64,000 nt of DNA from Acidobacteriota bacterium (GTDB lineage Bacteria; Acidobacteriota; Holophagae; Acanthopleuribacterales; Acanthopleuribacteraceae). The stretch is from contig JASJCB010000037.1 in the NCBI GenBank assembly GCA_030066195.1, positions 23,075 to 87,074 of the forward strand, read 5' to 3'. Every line of letters begins with the position of its first letter. The first letter of the stretch is position 1. The position numbers were made by a program, and so were the translations under genes. Below, one piece after another: positions 1 through 9,646 of the stretch. The notes beneath the pieces were generated by a model. That model saw only the letters and a list, made by a program, of their open reading frames with translations. It did no database searches and was not told where the DNA came from.

Positions 1-950
1 TACTCATTCTGTTCAAAGAGAACCAGCCTTTCGGGTCCCACGGAGGCGATCTGGCGGCAGAGTTCGGAGCCGATGGAGCCGCCCGCGCCGGTAACCATCA
101 CCGTCTTACCGGCGATGCGCGCTTTCATGAGGTCTTGACTGGGGGCTACCGCGTCGCGGCCCAGAAGATCCTCGATGCCCACTTCGCGGATATCGTCGAT
201 CTTCACCTCGCCCGCCACGATGTCGCGGATGCCGGGCAGGGTCTTCACCACCAGGCGCAGGGGTTCCAACTGGCGGATGATCTCACGGCGCCGGGAACGG
301 GGCGCGGAGGGAATGGACAACAGGATTTCTCTGATCGCGTAGGTTTCAATCAGACGCGGCAGTTCGTGAGGACCGTAAACCCGGTAACCCATGATGTCGC
401 AACCGTGGATTTCCCGATTGTCGTCGATAAACGCCACGGCGCGGTACTCGCCGCTTTTCTGCATGGCGGTCATGATTTGGGTCCCGGCCTGGCCGGCGCC
501 GTATATAAGGATATTAGTCTTGGATTTGGTCGGTTCCTGGTAGACAGGCAGGATTTCCCGAGCCAGGATGCGGATCCCGCCCATCAGTCCGGCGGCCAGA
601 ATCCAGTAGATGCCGTAGACCGAGCGCGGCACATGAATCGCCTGGGTCATGGCCACCAGAATCAGCAGCACCATGGACGCCATGGCCGCGGCCTTGAGCA
701 ACGGCATCATGAAGCGCGGGCTCATATAGCGAATAACGGCGCGGTAGAGGCCCATCCGGTACATGGCCGGCAAGGCGATTAACGGAGCCAGAATCATGAT
801 CTCCAGGTTGTCGGTAATGCCGACCGGCCACCAGGTTTCCAGCCGAATGAAAAACGAAAGCCACAATGCAAGGTAAAGAAGCCCAAGGTCGATTCCGGCA
901 AGCACCAGTTTTTTGGACCGTCTGGGCAGCTTACTTAAATGTTCTAGCAT
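1..950 (-). CDS. Polysaccharide biosynthesis NDP-sugar dehydratase/epimerase, WbpM/FlaA1-like (partial)
   Basis: This gene runs off the left edge, so the C-terminal part, including the catalytic SDR region, is missing. The 316 visible codons start at ATG 950 (MLEHLSKLPRRSKK). They show a membrane region of several hydrophobic helices (residues about 15-125), a first Rossmann glycine motif (YGAGQAGTQ), a CoA-binding-like region ending near VGIEDLLGRD, and a second NAD(P)-binding motif (VTGAGGSIGSE) just before the edge. This order is typical of membrane-bound WbpM/PglF/CapD proteins, about 600-650 residues long. They act on UDP-GlcNAc-type sugars as 4,6-dehydratases in O-antigen, capsule or glycan synthesis. 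The family is clear; the exact substrate cannot be read. Confidence 0.88.
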   Translation of the reverse strand, partial: MLEHLSKLPRRSKKLVLAGIDLGLLYLALWLSFFIRLETWWPVGITDNLEIMILAPLIALPAMYRMGLYRAVIRYMSPRFMMPLLKAAAMASMVLLILVAMTQAIHVPRSVYGIYWILAAGLMGGIRILAREILPVYQEPTKSKTNILIYGAGQAGTQIMTAMQKSGEYRAVAFIDDNREIHGCDIMGYRVYGPHELPRLIETYAIREILLSIPSAPRSRRREIIRQLEPLRLVVKTLPGIRDIVAGEVKIDDIREVGIEDLLGRDAVAPSQDLMKARIAGKTVMVTGAGGSIGSELCRQIASVGPERLVLFEQNE

Positions 951-1252
951 CGGTTTAGATATCCAGTTGTCATCGAGCCGTGTTTGTCGGGTTATCCCAT
1001 TCTCTCCCAATGATTCCAACGCCTTTATAGCACGGGGAGGCTGTCGGGAAAACCCTTATCTTTGTTAGGTCGGCGTTATTGGGTCATTAGTTAACGGGAA
1101 AGGTTGTTTTCAGCGAAAAAGAATTCCTTTACGACCGACTGTCGGGGGGGGTGGCCGAAGATGTCTAAAGCAATGGTAATCCTCGTTTTTTTGCTGAATT
1201 TTAGGGTTGCACTTTAAGAAAAATCTAGTATTATTGGGTCTCGCGCCTGAGT
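951..1252. other. Intergenic region between the dehydratase and the tRNA pair
   Basis: No gene is seen. The stretch holds the start-side region of the leftward dehydratase gene and, at its right end, the tRNA promoter at 1207-1234. The rest shows no structure I can support. Confidence 0.6.
1207..1234 (+). promoter_or_regulatory. Sigma-70-type promoter of the tRNA-Leu pair
   Basis: TTGCAC (1207-1212) and TATTAT (1229-1234) are separated by 16 bp. Transcription would start near 1241, about 12 nt before the first tRNA. A GC-rich stretch follows the -10 box, as is usual at stable-RNA promoters. This is read by eye from consensus matches only. Confidence 0.6.
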
Positions 1253-1338
1253 GCCCAGGTGGCGAAATTTGGTAGACGCGCACGGTTCAGGTCCGTGTGG
1301 AGCAATCCATGGGGGTTCGAGTCCCTTCCTGGGCACCA
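1253..1338 (+). tRNA. tRNA-Leu(CAG), copy 1, with an extra D-loop base
   Basis: The acceptor stem GCCCAGG (1253-1259) pairs with CCTGGGC (1328-1334). A discriminator A follows and CCA is encoded at 1336-1338. The anticodon loop TTCAGGT gives CAG (leucine, CUG codons), and there is a long class II variable arm. Compared with copy 2 it has one additional T in the D-loop (GAAATTTGG against GAAATTGG); otherwise the two are identical. The extra base could affect D-loop/T-loop packing, or be tolerated as natural D-loop length variation. Confidence 0.9.
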
Positions 1339-1385
1339 ACTCCCCTCCTTTGAGGGAGCAGACGCAAACACAACAATCGGAACGT

Positions 1386-1470
1386 GCCCAGGTGGCGAAA
1401 TTGGTAGACGCGCACGGTTCAGGTCCGTGTGGAGCAATCCATGGGGGTTCGAGTCCCTTCCTGGGCACCA
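1386..1470 (+). tRNA. tRNA-Leu(CAG), copy 2
   Basis: The acceptor GCCCAGG (1386-1392) pairs with CCTGGGC (1460-1466); the discriminator is A and CCA is encoded at 1468-1470. The anticodon is CAG and the D-loop has the usual leucine-tRNA length. It lies 47 bp after copy 1 and ends 10 bp before the stop codon of the convergent hydrolase gene. The two are probably co-transcribed from the promoter at 1207. Confidence 0.92.
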
Positions 1471-1479
1471 TCCGATACT

Positions 1480-2382
1480 CTATTCTCCGGTGATCTGAAC
1501 CGTTTCCAGCCCGTCCAGGTGTTTGTGAATAGCGGCTTCGATCAGGTCGGGCCGGTTCCAGGGCACAAAGTGATTCATGTCGGCAATGCGCACCATATCC
1601 ACCGGCGCATTGACCAGCATCTTCTCGGCGAAGTCCGCGTTTTCCTTGGGAACCAGGCGGTCCTTACCGCCCTGAATCACGGTGACCGGCATGCGCAGGT
1701 TCCGCCACAGCGGTAACATCTTTTGCAGCTCGGCCTTCAGGGGTAGAATCTCGCGATTGGTGGTAAGCAGGACTTTGGGAATCATCCAGCTGAAGATCCA
1801 CCATTCCGCGGGGACCTGGTACCACTTAACCTCTTCCAGTTCGGGGTCGATGGAGGGCGCCACCAAAATCAGGCCGGCGACTTTTTCGGGAAAATCCATG
1901 GCCATGCGGGCGATCACGGGCCCGCCAAGGGAATGCCCCACCAGGATTGCACCGCGCCCCGTCTTGTCCTCGGTCAGAATCTTTGCGATATCGGCAGCCT
2001 GGCGTTCCATGGACGTTTCCGGGATGTTGCGGCCGGATTTTCCGAAGCCGGGACGGTCCACGGAAGCCATACGAGCCCGAGCCAGCAGATTGTCGTTGCC
2101 CATGTACCTGACGAAAGCGTCCCAACTTCCGGGCGAACCGTGAACGAACAAGACCAGGGGTTTGCTTTCATCGCCCACGGCGACATAGTGCATCGACCGC
2201 TCGCCGTTTTGGTAGGTGACGTAATCGGGTTGATGCGATTTTTCCGCGAAGATGGCGTCTACCTTTGCCGGTTTCATCTCAAAATCAAAACTCGCACAAT
2301 TGGAAATGGTCAGCATCAGCGCGGCAAGCACCACATAAGCCAGAGCCGTAAACCCCGCGAACCGTTTCATCAGCTTCTTCAA
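1480..2382 (-). CDS. Alpha/beta-fold hydrolase with N-terminal membrane anchor or signal
   Basis: A 300-residue alpha/beta hydrolase. A basic N-terminus and hydrophobic segment (residues about 8-28) end in TISNCAS, which could be a membrane anchor or a poor lipobox, so an extracytoplasmic location is likely. The oxyanion motif HGSPGS, the nucleophile elbow GHSLGG, a late acid in GGKDRLVP and the terminal histidine in MNHFVPW are all present, so it should be catalytically competent. Substrate specificity cannot be inferred; relatives include esterases, lipases and haloalkane or epoxide hydrolases. It stands alone, convergent to the tRNA genes. Confidence 0.82.
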   Translation of the reverse strand: MKKLMKRFAGFTALAYVVLAALMLTISNCASFDFEMKPAKVDAIFAEKSHQPDYVTYQNGERSMHYVAVGDESKPLVLFVHGSPGSWDAFVRYMGNDNLLARARMASVDRPGFGKSGRNIPETSMERQAADIAKILTEDKTGRGAILVGHSLGGPVIARMAMDFPEKVAGLILVAPSIDPELEEVKWYQVPAEWWIFSWMIPKVLLTTNREILPLKAELQKMLPLWRNLRMPVTVIQGGKDRLVPKENADFAEKMLVNAPVDMVRIADMNHFVPWNRPDLIEAAIHKHLDGLETVQITGE

Positions 2383-2494
2383 GGCAACTCCTCCCTGGAT
2401 ATGCAGCCGACCTCACTTTCATATTAACGGAACTGGAACGGATTTGTTGACCGTGAATCCCGTAGTCACCGAGAAAGAACAACCGATTTTGTCA

Positions 2495-4015
2495 TCATTT
2501 CCTATCCTTGTTCTCGCGCCGGGCCGTGTACAGACTGACCAGCGGCATGGTCTCCTTCATGGCGTTTTCGGTATAGTTCAGCAAAGCTTCGAGATCCTTC
2601 AGGTCGAAGGCCTCTCCGGAAAGGTATTCCCGCTCGAACATGGCCGTGATTTGGGTGACCTGACGGATGTAGCCCAGGAAGGCGATCTCGGTCTGGACCA
2701 GATTGGCGACGGATCTTTCGATCTTTTCCATGGGCCCCTTGTAGAACATGGTCAAAATGGTTCCCAGGCCGCTCAGGGCGCCGACCCCGCCCAGTATTTG
2801 GGCGGTGTCCTCGCCCTTGAGCATGAGGTAGATGCTGCCGGCCAGAAGAATGACGCCTATGATAAAGATGGTTGTGCTCATGAAGAGGGAGATTTTAAAA
2901 CCGCGTTTGGCTTCCTCCACCGTGTCGTGAAACAATTCCAGCGCCTGTTTGTCGAAATCCTGAACACGGCTTTGGGCCTGGTTCAGTGTCGCCATCCTTT
3001 GATCCACCAAAATGCCCACGGCCTGAGCCCCGCCGATCTGTTCCAAAAGGGCACGGGCAGCCTCTTTCTCTTGAGGCGACTTACCCGCGTTTTTCAACAA
3101 CGCTACGACTTTATCACCGCGGATCATGCGCAGGGCATCGGCGATGCGGGCGATGAAGGCGGGATCGCTTTGGCTAAGTCCGAAATTGACCAGTGTTTCC
3201 GCTGCTGTCTCTTTGAGGAACCGGATCAAGCTGTCCGCGGCGGTCAGGGCCACCGTTCGTTGCGGCGCACAGCAATAGTTCAGCATGACTTCAACGGCTT
3301 TATCGTCCTCGGGCGGCGCTAATTGGGCAAGGGCCTTGAGGGCGGCGATTTGAACCTGTTCGTGAAGGCCTTCACCTTGCCGCAGCTCACACAAATACTG
3401 TACGGCGCCGGCATCCTCAATAGACACAAGGGCGTGGATGATTTTGATCGCCACGGTCCAGGAATCTTCCACCAACAAGCGCACACCAAGTGGTTCGACA
3501 CCTTCCAGTGCCTTCTGGGCACCTAAGCCGTCGGCGCCGTAGGCACGGATCACTTCCTCGTCATCACTGCCTTCTTGGGAAAGGAACTCGATGAGTTTGG
3601 GGACCGCGGCCGGACTCCCCGATTCGGCCAGGACGCGGGCGATCTGTATGCGAATCTCTTTGGTTTGCTCCCTGTCGAAACAATCCGCGACAGGTCCGAT
3701 ACGATCATCTCCGGTGAAATCGCGGATGAGAGTCTTGCAAATCCACATGCGTACGTGATGGGATTCGTCTCTCGACAATCGGTCCAGCAGCGCCTCTCGC
3801 GCCTCGGGCGTCCCAATTTTTCCCAGCAGAATGGGCGCCCAGGAGCGCGTGATATTGTCGGTATTTTCGACATCACCCAACAGGTCGATCAGATCTTGGG
3901 TGACCGATTCATGTAGTGAGGCGGGTAAGGCGGCGAATTGATCGCGAATAATCTCGCGTTGCTCGAGTGTCGTCTGCTCTCGTAGGGCTTGAACAAGCTC
4001 TTTGGGGTCCGGCAT
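2495..4015 (-). CDS. HEAT-repeat protein with C-terminal membrane domain
   Basis: 506 residues. The N-terminal two-thirds (about 1-350) is a series of alpha-helical pairs of HEAT/PBS type, with recurring segments such as GTPEAREALLDRL and GSPAAVPKLIEFL. A linker predicted to be helical leads to two closely spaced hydrophobic helices (about 375-400 and 408-430). A soluble tail follows, with FYKGPMEKIERSVANL and a helical region. The layout suggests a membrane-tethered protein-interaction scaffold. ATG at 4015 is preceded by AAGGAA. It lies 101 bp downstream of mrpG on the same strand, but a role with the antiporter is only a guess from position. No catalytic motif is seen. Confidence 0.7.
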   Translation of the reverse strand: MPDPKELVQALREQTTLEQREIIRDQFAALPASLHESVTQDLIDLLGDVENTDNITRSWAPILLGKIGTPEAREALLDRLSRDESHHVRMWICKTLIRDFTGDDRIGPVADCFDREQTKEIRIQIARVLAESGSPAAVPKLIEFLSQEGSDDEEVIRAYGADGLGAQKALEGVEPLGVRLLVEDSWTVAIKIIHALVSIEDAGAVQYLCELRQGEGLHEQVQIAALKALAQLAPPEDDKAVEVMLNYCCAPQRTVALTAADSLIRFLKETAAETLVNFGLSQSDPAFIARIADALRMIRGDKVVALLKNAGKSPQEKEAARALLEQIGGAQAVGILVDQRMATLNQAQSRVQDFDKQALELFHDTVEEAKRGFKISLFMSTTIFIIGVILLAGSIYLMLKGEDTAQILGGVGALSGLGTILTMFYKGPMEKIERSVANLVQTEIAFLGYIRQVTQITAMFEREYLSGEAFDLKDLEALLNYTENAMKETMPLVSLYTARRENKDRK

Positions 4016-4116
4016 TATCTGTTCCTTGTCAGGTCGAGTAACGGTAATTTAGCACGCGTGCCGGTGTCTGTCTATCGACCCTCCGCATTTCGCGAGTTAT
4101 TACAAGGCAGCCGGGG

Positions 4117-4488
4117 TTATGCCCCCCGCTCTTTTTCTCCGGCGGGTTGCGGTGATTTGTCTTTTCCGTGCCATTCATCCAGCTCCAGACTCTTCCACAT
4201 TTCGCTGTCCTCCAGAAAGTAGGCGGCCCTGGCTATGGCCTGGCCCGCTACCGGGGTTTTAATGAACACCAGCACCACCACCACGATCAGGGTGACAAGC
4301 AGTATCCAATCTCCCGAAGAAACGAAGTGTACGGCCGCGCCCAAAGTCAACAAGATGACGCCGAAAGATGCCGATTTGGCTGCCGCGTGGAGGCGTAGCA
4401 GGGTGTTTTTGAATTTGACCACGCCTACGGCAGCTAACAGAATAACCGTTGAACCCGTCAGAAAGAAAATGGCGATTACCGTATTCAT
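4117..4488 (-). CDS. mrpG: Mrp Na+/H+ antiporter subunit G
   Basis: 123 residues with three hydrophobic helices, including the MrpG/MnhG pattern GVVKFKNTLLRLHAAAKSAS near residues 22-41. Small subunit of the hetero-oligomeric Mrp antiporter, which exchanges cytoplasmic Na+ (or K+) for external H+ and supports pH and salt homeostasis. Its start overlaps the mrpF stop by 4 nt (ATGA), so translation is probably coupled. It is the last gene of the seven-gene operon. The tail after residue 85 is charged and cytosolic (ending EKERGA). Confidence 0.9.
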   Translation of the reverse strand: MNTVIAIFFLTGSTVILLAAVGVVKFKNTLLRLHAAAKSASFGVILLTLGAAVHFVSSGDWILLVTLIVVVVLVFIKTPVAGQAIARAAYFLEDSEMWKSLELDEWHGKDKSPQPAGEKERGA

Positions 4489-4763
4489 TTGACCCTCCTA
4501 CGTTCCAGGAAGCGCGAAATGCCGACAGTTGCCAGGAACCCCACCATGGCCAGGATGATGGAAGCATCCAGGAACAGGGGGTTTTTCCAATAAACGGCGG
4601 TGATCATGACGGAGCCCAGCAACACCATGCTGGTCAGATCCAGGGCTATCATCCGATCCGTTAATTGGGGTCCCTTGATCATCCGGAAGAAAGCCAGGCA
4701 GGCCGCAACCAGGAGAAGGGCCAATGAAATCAGAATTACCAACTGTAACGAAGCGTCACTCAT
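4485..4763 (-). CDS. mrpF: Mrp Na+/H+ antiporter subunit F
   Basis: 92 residues with three transmembrane helices and the family core FFRMIKGPQLTDRMIALDL. Its start overlaps the end of mrpE by 8 nt and its stop overlaps mrpG by 4 nt. Membrane subunit of the Mrp complex. Length and gene order match known Mrp operons. Confidence 0.9.
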   Translation of the reverse strand: MSDASLQLVILISLALLLVAACLAFFRMIKGPQLTDRMIALDLTSMVLLGSVMITAVYWKNPLFLDASIILAMVGFLATVGISRFLERRRVK

Positions 4764-5118
4764 TGAAAAGGACTCCTATGCGGCGTTCGAGATTCTTCAG
4801 ATCCCTGCGCACGCCTTCACCGTTGTAGAACATGACGTGAACAAACATGTATTTTCGGTCTTCCGACACATCCAGACACACGGTGCCGGGCGCCATGGTA
4901 ATCAGTCCGGCCAGCATGAAGATCGCGTCGGGCTTGGTCAATGAAAGCGGGAGCTTCAGCACTGCCGGCCGCGCGTAACTGACGGGAGAGATCACATCGG
5001 CCATCACCTGCAGATTCGCCCGCACTACGGTCGCCAGGTAGAACGGCACAAATTGAAATATGAACAGCACGAGAAAACGAATTACAGCCGGCACCAAAAA
5101 AGGAAGCCTTTTCATCAT
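4756..5118 (-). CDS. mrpE: Mrp Na+/H+ antiporter subunit E
   Basis: 120 residues. Two N-terminal hydrophobic segments are followed by a soluble C-terminal domain with the MrpE pattern LPLSLTKPDAIFMLAGLIT and VCLDVSEDRKYMFVHV. The start is ATG 5118, overlapping the mrpD stop (ATGA) and preceded by GGGAGG; a longer reading upstream is only the shadow of mrpD. MrpE supports assembly and activity of the antiporter and is needed to complete groups of seven mrp genes. Confidence 0.9.
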   Translation of the reverse strand: MMKRLPFLVPAVIRFLVLFIFQFVPFYLATVVRANLQVMADVISPVSYARPAVLKLPLSLTKPDAIFMLAGLITMAPGTVCLDVSEDRKYMFVHVMFYNGEGVRRDLKNLERRIGVLFNE

Positions 5119-6602
5119 CGACCTCCCAAGACGGCCTCGATATAGCCCTCGGGCTCCAACAATTGGCCCGCTGTCTGTCTGCCGAACTCGAAGATGGGCT
5201 CCGCGGCCAGACCGATCGACACCGACAGGGAAGCCAGCGTTGCGGCGGGAAGCCACAGACGCACCGGGGTCTTCATCGGTTCGAAAGTCTCCGGAGCGCG
5301 TTTCCAAAAGGCGTGGTTCCAGATCTTGGTCATCGACACCAGGGTGAGCATGGCCACCGCGAGCGCAATACCCGAAATCAGCCAACTCCGGGTCTCCAGG
5401 CCGGCTTGTATCAGCAGGTATTTGGTGAAAAATCCCGAGAGCGGGGGAAAGCCGGCCAGCGAAAAGGCCGGTACCAGAAAGAGCAGCGCCAGGAGGGGTT
5501 TGTGCCGGTAGAGACCGCCCAACTGCTCGATCCGATAGGCGCCTCTGCCGTGGTGGGCGATGATCCCCGAAATCAGGAACAGGTTGGTTTTGACGATGAT
5601 GTTGTGGACCATGTGCAACATCGCCCCGGCGATCCCGAGCGGTGTCATCAGGGCCAGGCCCATGATCATGTAGCCGATCTGAGAGATGATGTGAAACGAC
5701 AGGATTCGCCGGATGTCGGTTTGCGCGATGGCCCCCAGTCCCCCCATGACCATGGTCAAACCGGCGATGACCAGCAACAGCCGGCTGCTGAAGGCCTGGT
5801 CCTGGTTGAAGATGAGCGTAAAGGTGCGGATGAGCGAATAGACACCCACCTTGGTCAACAAGGCCGAGAAAATGGCCGAGACGGCAAGCGGCGGCGCGTG
5901 ATAGGAAGACGGCAGCCAGAAATAGAGCGGGAAAACCGCCGCTTTGATGCCGAAAGCAACCAAAAAGAGCATGCCGGTAGAAAGCACCAGCCGGGCATCG
6001 GCCTCCGACTCACTCAATTTGACGGCAATATCGGCCATGTTCAGGGAGCCCACCTTGGCATAGAGCAGGCCGATGCCGATCAGGAAGATGCCGGACGATA
6101 CCAGATTCATGACCACATACTTGACGGAGGCGATCATCTCCAAGCGGGATCTCCCTCGGGCCAACAGCACGAAAGAGGCGATCAGCATGACTTCGAACCA
6201 AACGTAGAGATTGAAGATATCGCCGGCCAGGAAGGCGCCGCAAACCCCCATCAGCAAAACGTGGAAGAGGGCATAAAAACCACCGTCATCGTTACCCCGC
6301 ATCTCGCCGTATAAACTGTAAATAAAAACCATAAGACCCATGAGTCCGGTAATCGCGACCATGAGCGCGCTCAGATTGTCGGCGACCAACGTAATCCCAT
6401 AGGGCGCGGACCAGTTTCCCGGCCCGGTCGCCATGATCCCGGAGGAAGCCACGCGAATGAGTAGGGAGACGCCGGCGCCGAAAAGACCCGCAAAGCCGAT
6501 CAGGCCGATCACGGCGGCCCTGTTACCTCGCCGGCCCGTCACGAACAAGATCATGGCTGTAGCAAGCGGAATGATGAGTGGGAGAACCAGATGCGGATTC
6601 AT
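5115..6602 (-). CDS. mrpD: Mrp Na+/H+ antiporter subunit D (proton-translocating, complex I-like)
   Basis: 495 residues and about 14 hydrophobic helices, homologous to NuoL/M/N and MrpA. Family hallmarks seen are LVADNLSALMVAITGLMGL, the conserved lysine region GIKAAVFPLYFWLPSSYHAP, HIISQIGYMIMGLAL and the half-channel region SLAGFPPLSGFFTKYLLI. The transmembrane lysines and the glutamate in YVWFEVMLIASFVLL belong to the proton path of this superfamily. The gene is tightly packed between mrpC (4-bp gap) and mrpE (overlap). Confidence 0.94.
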   Translation of the reverse strand: MNPHLVLPLIIPLATAMILFVTGRRGNRAAVIGLIGFAGLFGAGVSLLIRVASSGIMATGPGNWSAPYGITLVADNLSALMVAITGLMGLMVFIYSLYGEMRGNDDGGFYALFHVLLMGVCGAFLAGDIFNLYVWFEVMLIASFVLLARGRSRLEMIASVKYVVMNLVSSGIFLIGIGLLYAKVGSLNMADIAVKLSESEADARLVLSTGMLFLVAFGIKAAVFPLYFWLPSSYHAPPLAVSAIFSALLTKVGVYSLIRTFTLIFNQDQAFSSRLLLVIAGLTMVMGGLGAIAQTDIRRILSFHIISQIGYMIMGLALMTPLGIAGAMLHMVHNIIVKTNLFLISGIIAHHGRGAYRIEQLGGLYRHKPLLALLFLVPAFSLAGFPPLSGFFTKYLLIQAGLETRSWLISGIALAVAMLTLVSMTKIWNHAFWKRAPETFEPMKTPVRLWLPAATLASLSVSIGLAAEPIFEFGRQTAGQLLEPEGYIEAVLGGR

Positions 6603-6606
6603 GGCG

Positions 6607-6951
6607 TCACTCCTTCAACATCTCCACATCGAGATCGCTGACCTCAAGGAAAACGCGCCGCATTAAAGCCAGAAAAAAGGCCAGAACCCCGAAACCGATG
6701 ACAATGGCCGTAAGAATCAGCGCCTGGGGCAAGGGGTCGGCATGTCCGGGGCCCAATACCTGCGCGCCTTCGGGTACAAAATCCGGTCGGCCGCGCACCA
6801 GGCCCGGAGCCGACAGGATCAGCAAATTGGCCGCATTGCTGAGAAGAATCAGACCGATCGCCAGTTTGGCCAGGTGGCGTCGTAACAGCATGTAGACCGC
6901 CGCGGCGAATAACACGCCCACAATAACAGCCCAGAAAGGTTCCATGGTCAA
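6607..6951 (-). CDS. mrpC: Mrp Na+/H+ antiporter subunit C (NuoK-like)
   Basis: 114 residues, three transmembrane helices, homologous to NuoK. The core [20 protein letters not shown] and the following [20 protein letters not shown] are diagnostic of MrpC/MnhC. The start overlaps the mrpB stop by 4 nt. Part of the membrane arm of the antiporter. Confidence 0.93.
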   Translation of the reverse strand: MTMEPFWAVIVGVLFAAAVYMLLRRHLAKLAIGLILLSNAANLLILSAPGLVRGRPDFVPEGAQVLGPGHADPLPQALILTAIVIGFGVLAFFLALMRRVFLEVSDLDVEMLKE

Positions 6952-7355
6952 GCCTCCTCGAATGCGTGCAGCATGGAAACCGCTGCACCGATGACGGTCA
7001 GATAAACGCCGATGTCAAACAGCAGCGGCGTGCCCACCTTGCCGATCAGCGGCAGATCGGTCCATATGCCGGTGAGAAACGGCAGGCCGCCCAACCACCC
7101 CATAAGCCCGGCGCCCAAGGCTGTCAGGCAGCCGATACCGATCAGGCGGATCGGATCGATGCGCATATAGCGACGGGTCGCCTTGGGTCCATAGGTAAGA
7201 GAATAAAAGCCCAAGCCGCCGGCCGCCAGCAGGCCGCCGATAAAACCGCCGCCGGGATGATTGTGTCCGCGAAAAAGCACCCACAAGGACACGATCAGGA
7301 GGACCGGGGTCTGGCGACGGGCCGCCATCTCCAAGAGTAATGAAGGTTTCTTCAT
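6948..7355 (-). CDS. mrpB: Mrp Na+/H+ antiporter subunit B
   Basis: 135 residues and four transmembrane helices. It carries the MrpB/MnhB signature [19 protein letters not shown] and the terminal [17 protein letters not shown]. It starts inside the end of mrpA (4-nt overlap), the usual A-B order in Mrp operons. Membrane subunit of the cation/proton antiporter. Confidence 0.93.
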   Translation of the reverse strand: MKKPSLLLEMAARRQTPVLLIVSLWVLFRGHNHPGGGFIGGLLAAGGLGFYSLTYGPKATRRYMRIDPIRLIGIGCLTALGAGLMGWLGGLPFLTGIWTDLPLIGKVGTPLLFDIGVYLTVIGAAVSMLHAFEEA

Positions 7356-9646
7356 GATGTTTCTCCACCACGTTTATCATTATTCCCACGCAGCAACAGG
7401 ATGACGCCCATCGCTGCCGTTGCCAGAACGGTAATTTCGCCCAGCGTATCCAGGGCCCGGAAATCGACCAGGATGACGTTGACTATGTTGCGACCGTAGG
7501 CGTCGGGAACCGAATGGTCGTTGTAGAAAACCGAAATGCTCTGCTGAAAATCCACCTGTTCGGCTTTCAGGATGAGCAGAGTCACGAAAAGGCCGCACGA
7601 TATGGACAGAATTGCATCGTGCAGCTTGTTTCTCGCCCTTGACAGATTTTTGAAGTGAGGCAGCTTGTGGACCACCAGCACCAGCATCAATACGGTCAGG
7701 GTGTCGACCACGATCTGGGTGATGGCCAAATCGACCGCGCCGTAGAGCATAAACACCGCGCTCATGGAAAAACCCACCATACCCAGCAGAATGGCCGAGC
7801 CCATGAATGCCTTGGCGAAGACAGCCCCCAGCGCTGCCGCCGCCATCAACGAGCCCAGGACAATTTCAAGCCATTTCGGTTCCCAGGTCACTTGTCCGGG
7901 GAGACCGCCCAGACGCCACAGAACCCCGCCGCCCAGCAGCAGGAAGGTCCAGAGAATAATGCTGAGATTGACGCCGAGCGAATCGGATTGGACCATTCGG
8001 GTGATGCGCGCGGCAAATGCGAACAAGGCATCGAAGCACTTCAGATAGATCCGGGAAGGACGTATTCTGTCAAAGTGAAGGCTCAGTTTCATCAGCGGGG
8101 AAAGCTTATCGAAAGAGGCAATCACAACCGCGCCCATCAGCAGAATCGACATACTCGTGAACAGCGGCGGGGTAAAACCGTGCCATAGGCTTACCGACAC
8201 GGCGACGGTATCCTGGGAAACAGCGCTTGCCGCCGCCTGGTACAGCGGTTTCAGCAGCCCTACCGCCGCTCCCAGGAGCAGGCCGCCCAGGGCAAGCACG
8301 AGCGGGCCGGACCACATGGGCGCGGGTGCTTCGTGAGGCGATCGGGGCGTGGGCTTCGGCGGACCGCGAAAGGGTTTCAGGCCGGCCGTCCAGGCGGCCG
8401 CGACCAAACCGATTGCGGTTACCGTAATCGCGGTCACCGCGAGCGGAGAATGCTTCCAGGCGGCCTCCAGGAGCACTTCCTTGCTCACGAAACCGAGCGT
8501 CGGCGGCAAACCGATCATCGACACGGAGGCCGTCAGGCCGACGGCGAAGGTAAGGGGCAGCTTATCCCGCAGGCCGCTCAGCGCTGCAATCGAACGGGTG
8601 CCGGTTTCATGGTCCAGATTCCCGGCTACCAGAAACAGGGGCGCTTTGTAGAGTGAATGGGCAAGGGTCAATAAAACCATGGCCGTCAAACCATAAGGTC
8701 CGCCCATGCCGAGCGCGAAGACCAGCATCCCCAGTACGCTCAGGGTTGAATAAGCCAAAACGGCTTTCAGGTCGTCCTGGAACGGCGACCGCCACCCGCC
8801 CATGATCATGGTGGCGCCGCCGAAACCCATCAAAAGCAATTCCCAATAAGCGGTTTCACCCAGAACCGGATACAGGCGCGCCAACAGAAAAACCCCCAAT
8901 TTGACCATGGTGGCGGAATGCAGATAGGCGCTGATGGGCGTGGGTGCGGCCATGGCTCGCGGGAGCCAGAAGTGAAACGGGAACTGGGCGGACTTGGTAA
9001 ATGCGCCGGCTAAAACCAGCAGCAGAATCGGCAGGTAAAGGGAATGTCGTTGCAGACCATCACCCGCCAGCAGGGTTTCCAGTTCGAAACCGCCGGCTTG
9101 ACCCATGATCAGCAGTCCGGCGAACATGGCCAGACTGCCCGCCGTGGTAATCAACAACGCCTGCAAGGCGGCGGTGCGGGAAGATTTCTTTTCGTGATCG
9201 AAACCGATCAACAAAAAGGAGGTGATGCCGGTGAGTTCCCAGAATACAAACAGCCCCAAGAGATTACCCGAACACACCACGCCCAGCATGGCGCTGATGA
9301 AGATCTGGAGGACCACGTAAAATTTGGTGAGATCGGGGTGCTTGCCCAGGTAGGGCCGGGCATAGATCAGAATGACGCCGCCGATAATCGACACCATCAG
9401 GGCGAACAGCAGGGCCAACCCGTCTATGTAAAACGAGAGCGATAAACCCAGGGAGGGCAGCCATTCCACCTTGTACCGAAGCGGTTCCCCGCCGGTAATG
9501 GACGGCGCATGCCGCAAAAGATACAGCGCAACCGCAAAGGGTTGAAGCGACAAGAGATAACCGCATTTTTTGGGGAACCGGCTGCAGATAACCGGTGTGA
9601 TAAGAGCGGTGAACAAACCGCCGATGATCAATAGAAGCAGCATCAT
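7352..9646 (-). CDS. mrpA: Mrp Na+/H+ antiporter subunit A
   Basis: 764 residues from ATG 9646 ([12 protein letters not shown]); the sequence upstream of this start codes for nothing membrane-like in this frame. It is the large NuoL-like subunit. The N-terminal antiporter domain has [15 protein letters not shown] and [20 protein letters not shown]. The C-terminal extension is typical of MrpA, with [20 protein letters not shown] (DUF4040 type) and the MrpB-like end [20 protein letters not shown]. The start overlaps the stop of a 36-codon upstream ORF (ATGA) and has AAGGGA as ribosome binding site. Together with mrpB-G it makes a complete group 1-type operon. Confidence 0.94.
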   Translation of the reverse strand: MMLLLLIIGGLFTALITPVICSRFPKKCGYLLSLQPFAVALYLLRHAPSITGGEPLRYKVEWLPSLGLSLSFYIDGLALLFALMVSIIGGVILIYARPYLGKHPDLTKFYVVLQIFISAMLGVVCSGNLLGLFVFWELTGITSFLLIGFDHEKKSSRTAALQALLITTAGSLAMFAGLLIMGQAGGFELETLLAGDGLQRHSLYLPILLLVLAGAFTKSAQFPFHFWLPRAMAAPTPISAYLHSATMVKLGVFLLARLYPVLGETAYWELLLMGFGGATMIMGGWRSPFQDDLKAVLAYSTLSVLGMLVFALGMGGPYGLTAMVLLTLAHSLYKAPLFLVAGNLDHETGTRSIAALSGLRDKLPLTFAVGLTASVSMIGLPPTLGFVSKEVLLEAAWKHSPLAVTAITVTAIGLVAAAWTAGLKPFRGPPKPTPRSPHEAPAPMWSGPLVLALGGLLLGAAVGLLKPLYQAAASAVSQDTVAVSVSLWHGFTPPLFTSMSILLMGAVVIASFDKLSPLMKLSLHFDRIRPSRIYLKCFDALFAFAARITRMVQSDSLGVNLSIILWTFLLLGGGVLWRLGGLPGQVTWEPKWLEIVLGSLMAAAALGAVFAKAFMGSAILLGMVGFSMSAVFMLYGAVDLAITQIVVDTLTVLMLVLVVHKLPHFKNLSRARNKLHDAILSISCGLFVTLLILKAEQVDFQQSISVFYNDHSVPDAYGRNIVNVILVDFRALDTLGEITVLATAAMGVILLLRGNNDKRGGETS

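Noticed and set aside
5163..6314. 383-codon open frame antisense to mrpD
   Set aside because: Hydrophilic, glutamine- and arginine-rich translation typical of the complement of membrane-protein codons.
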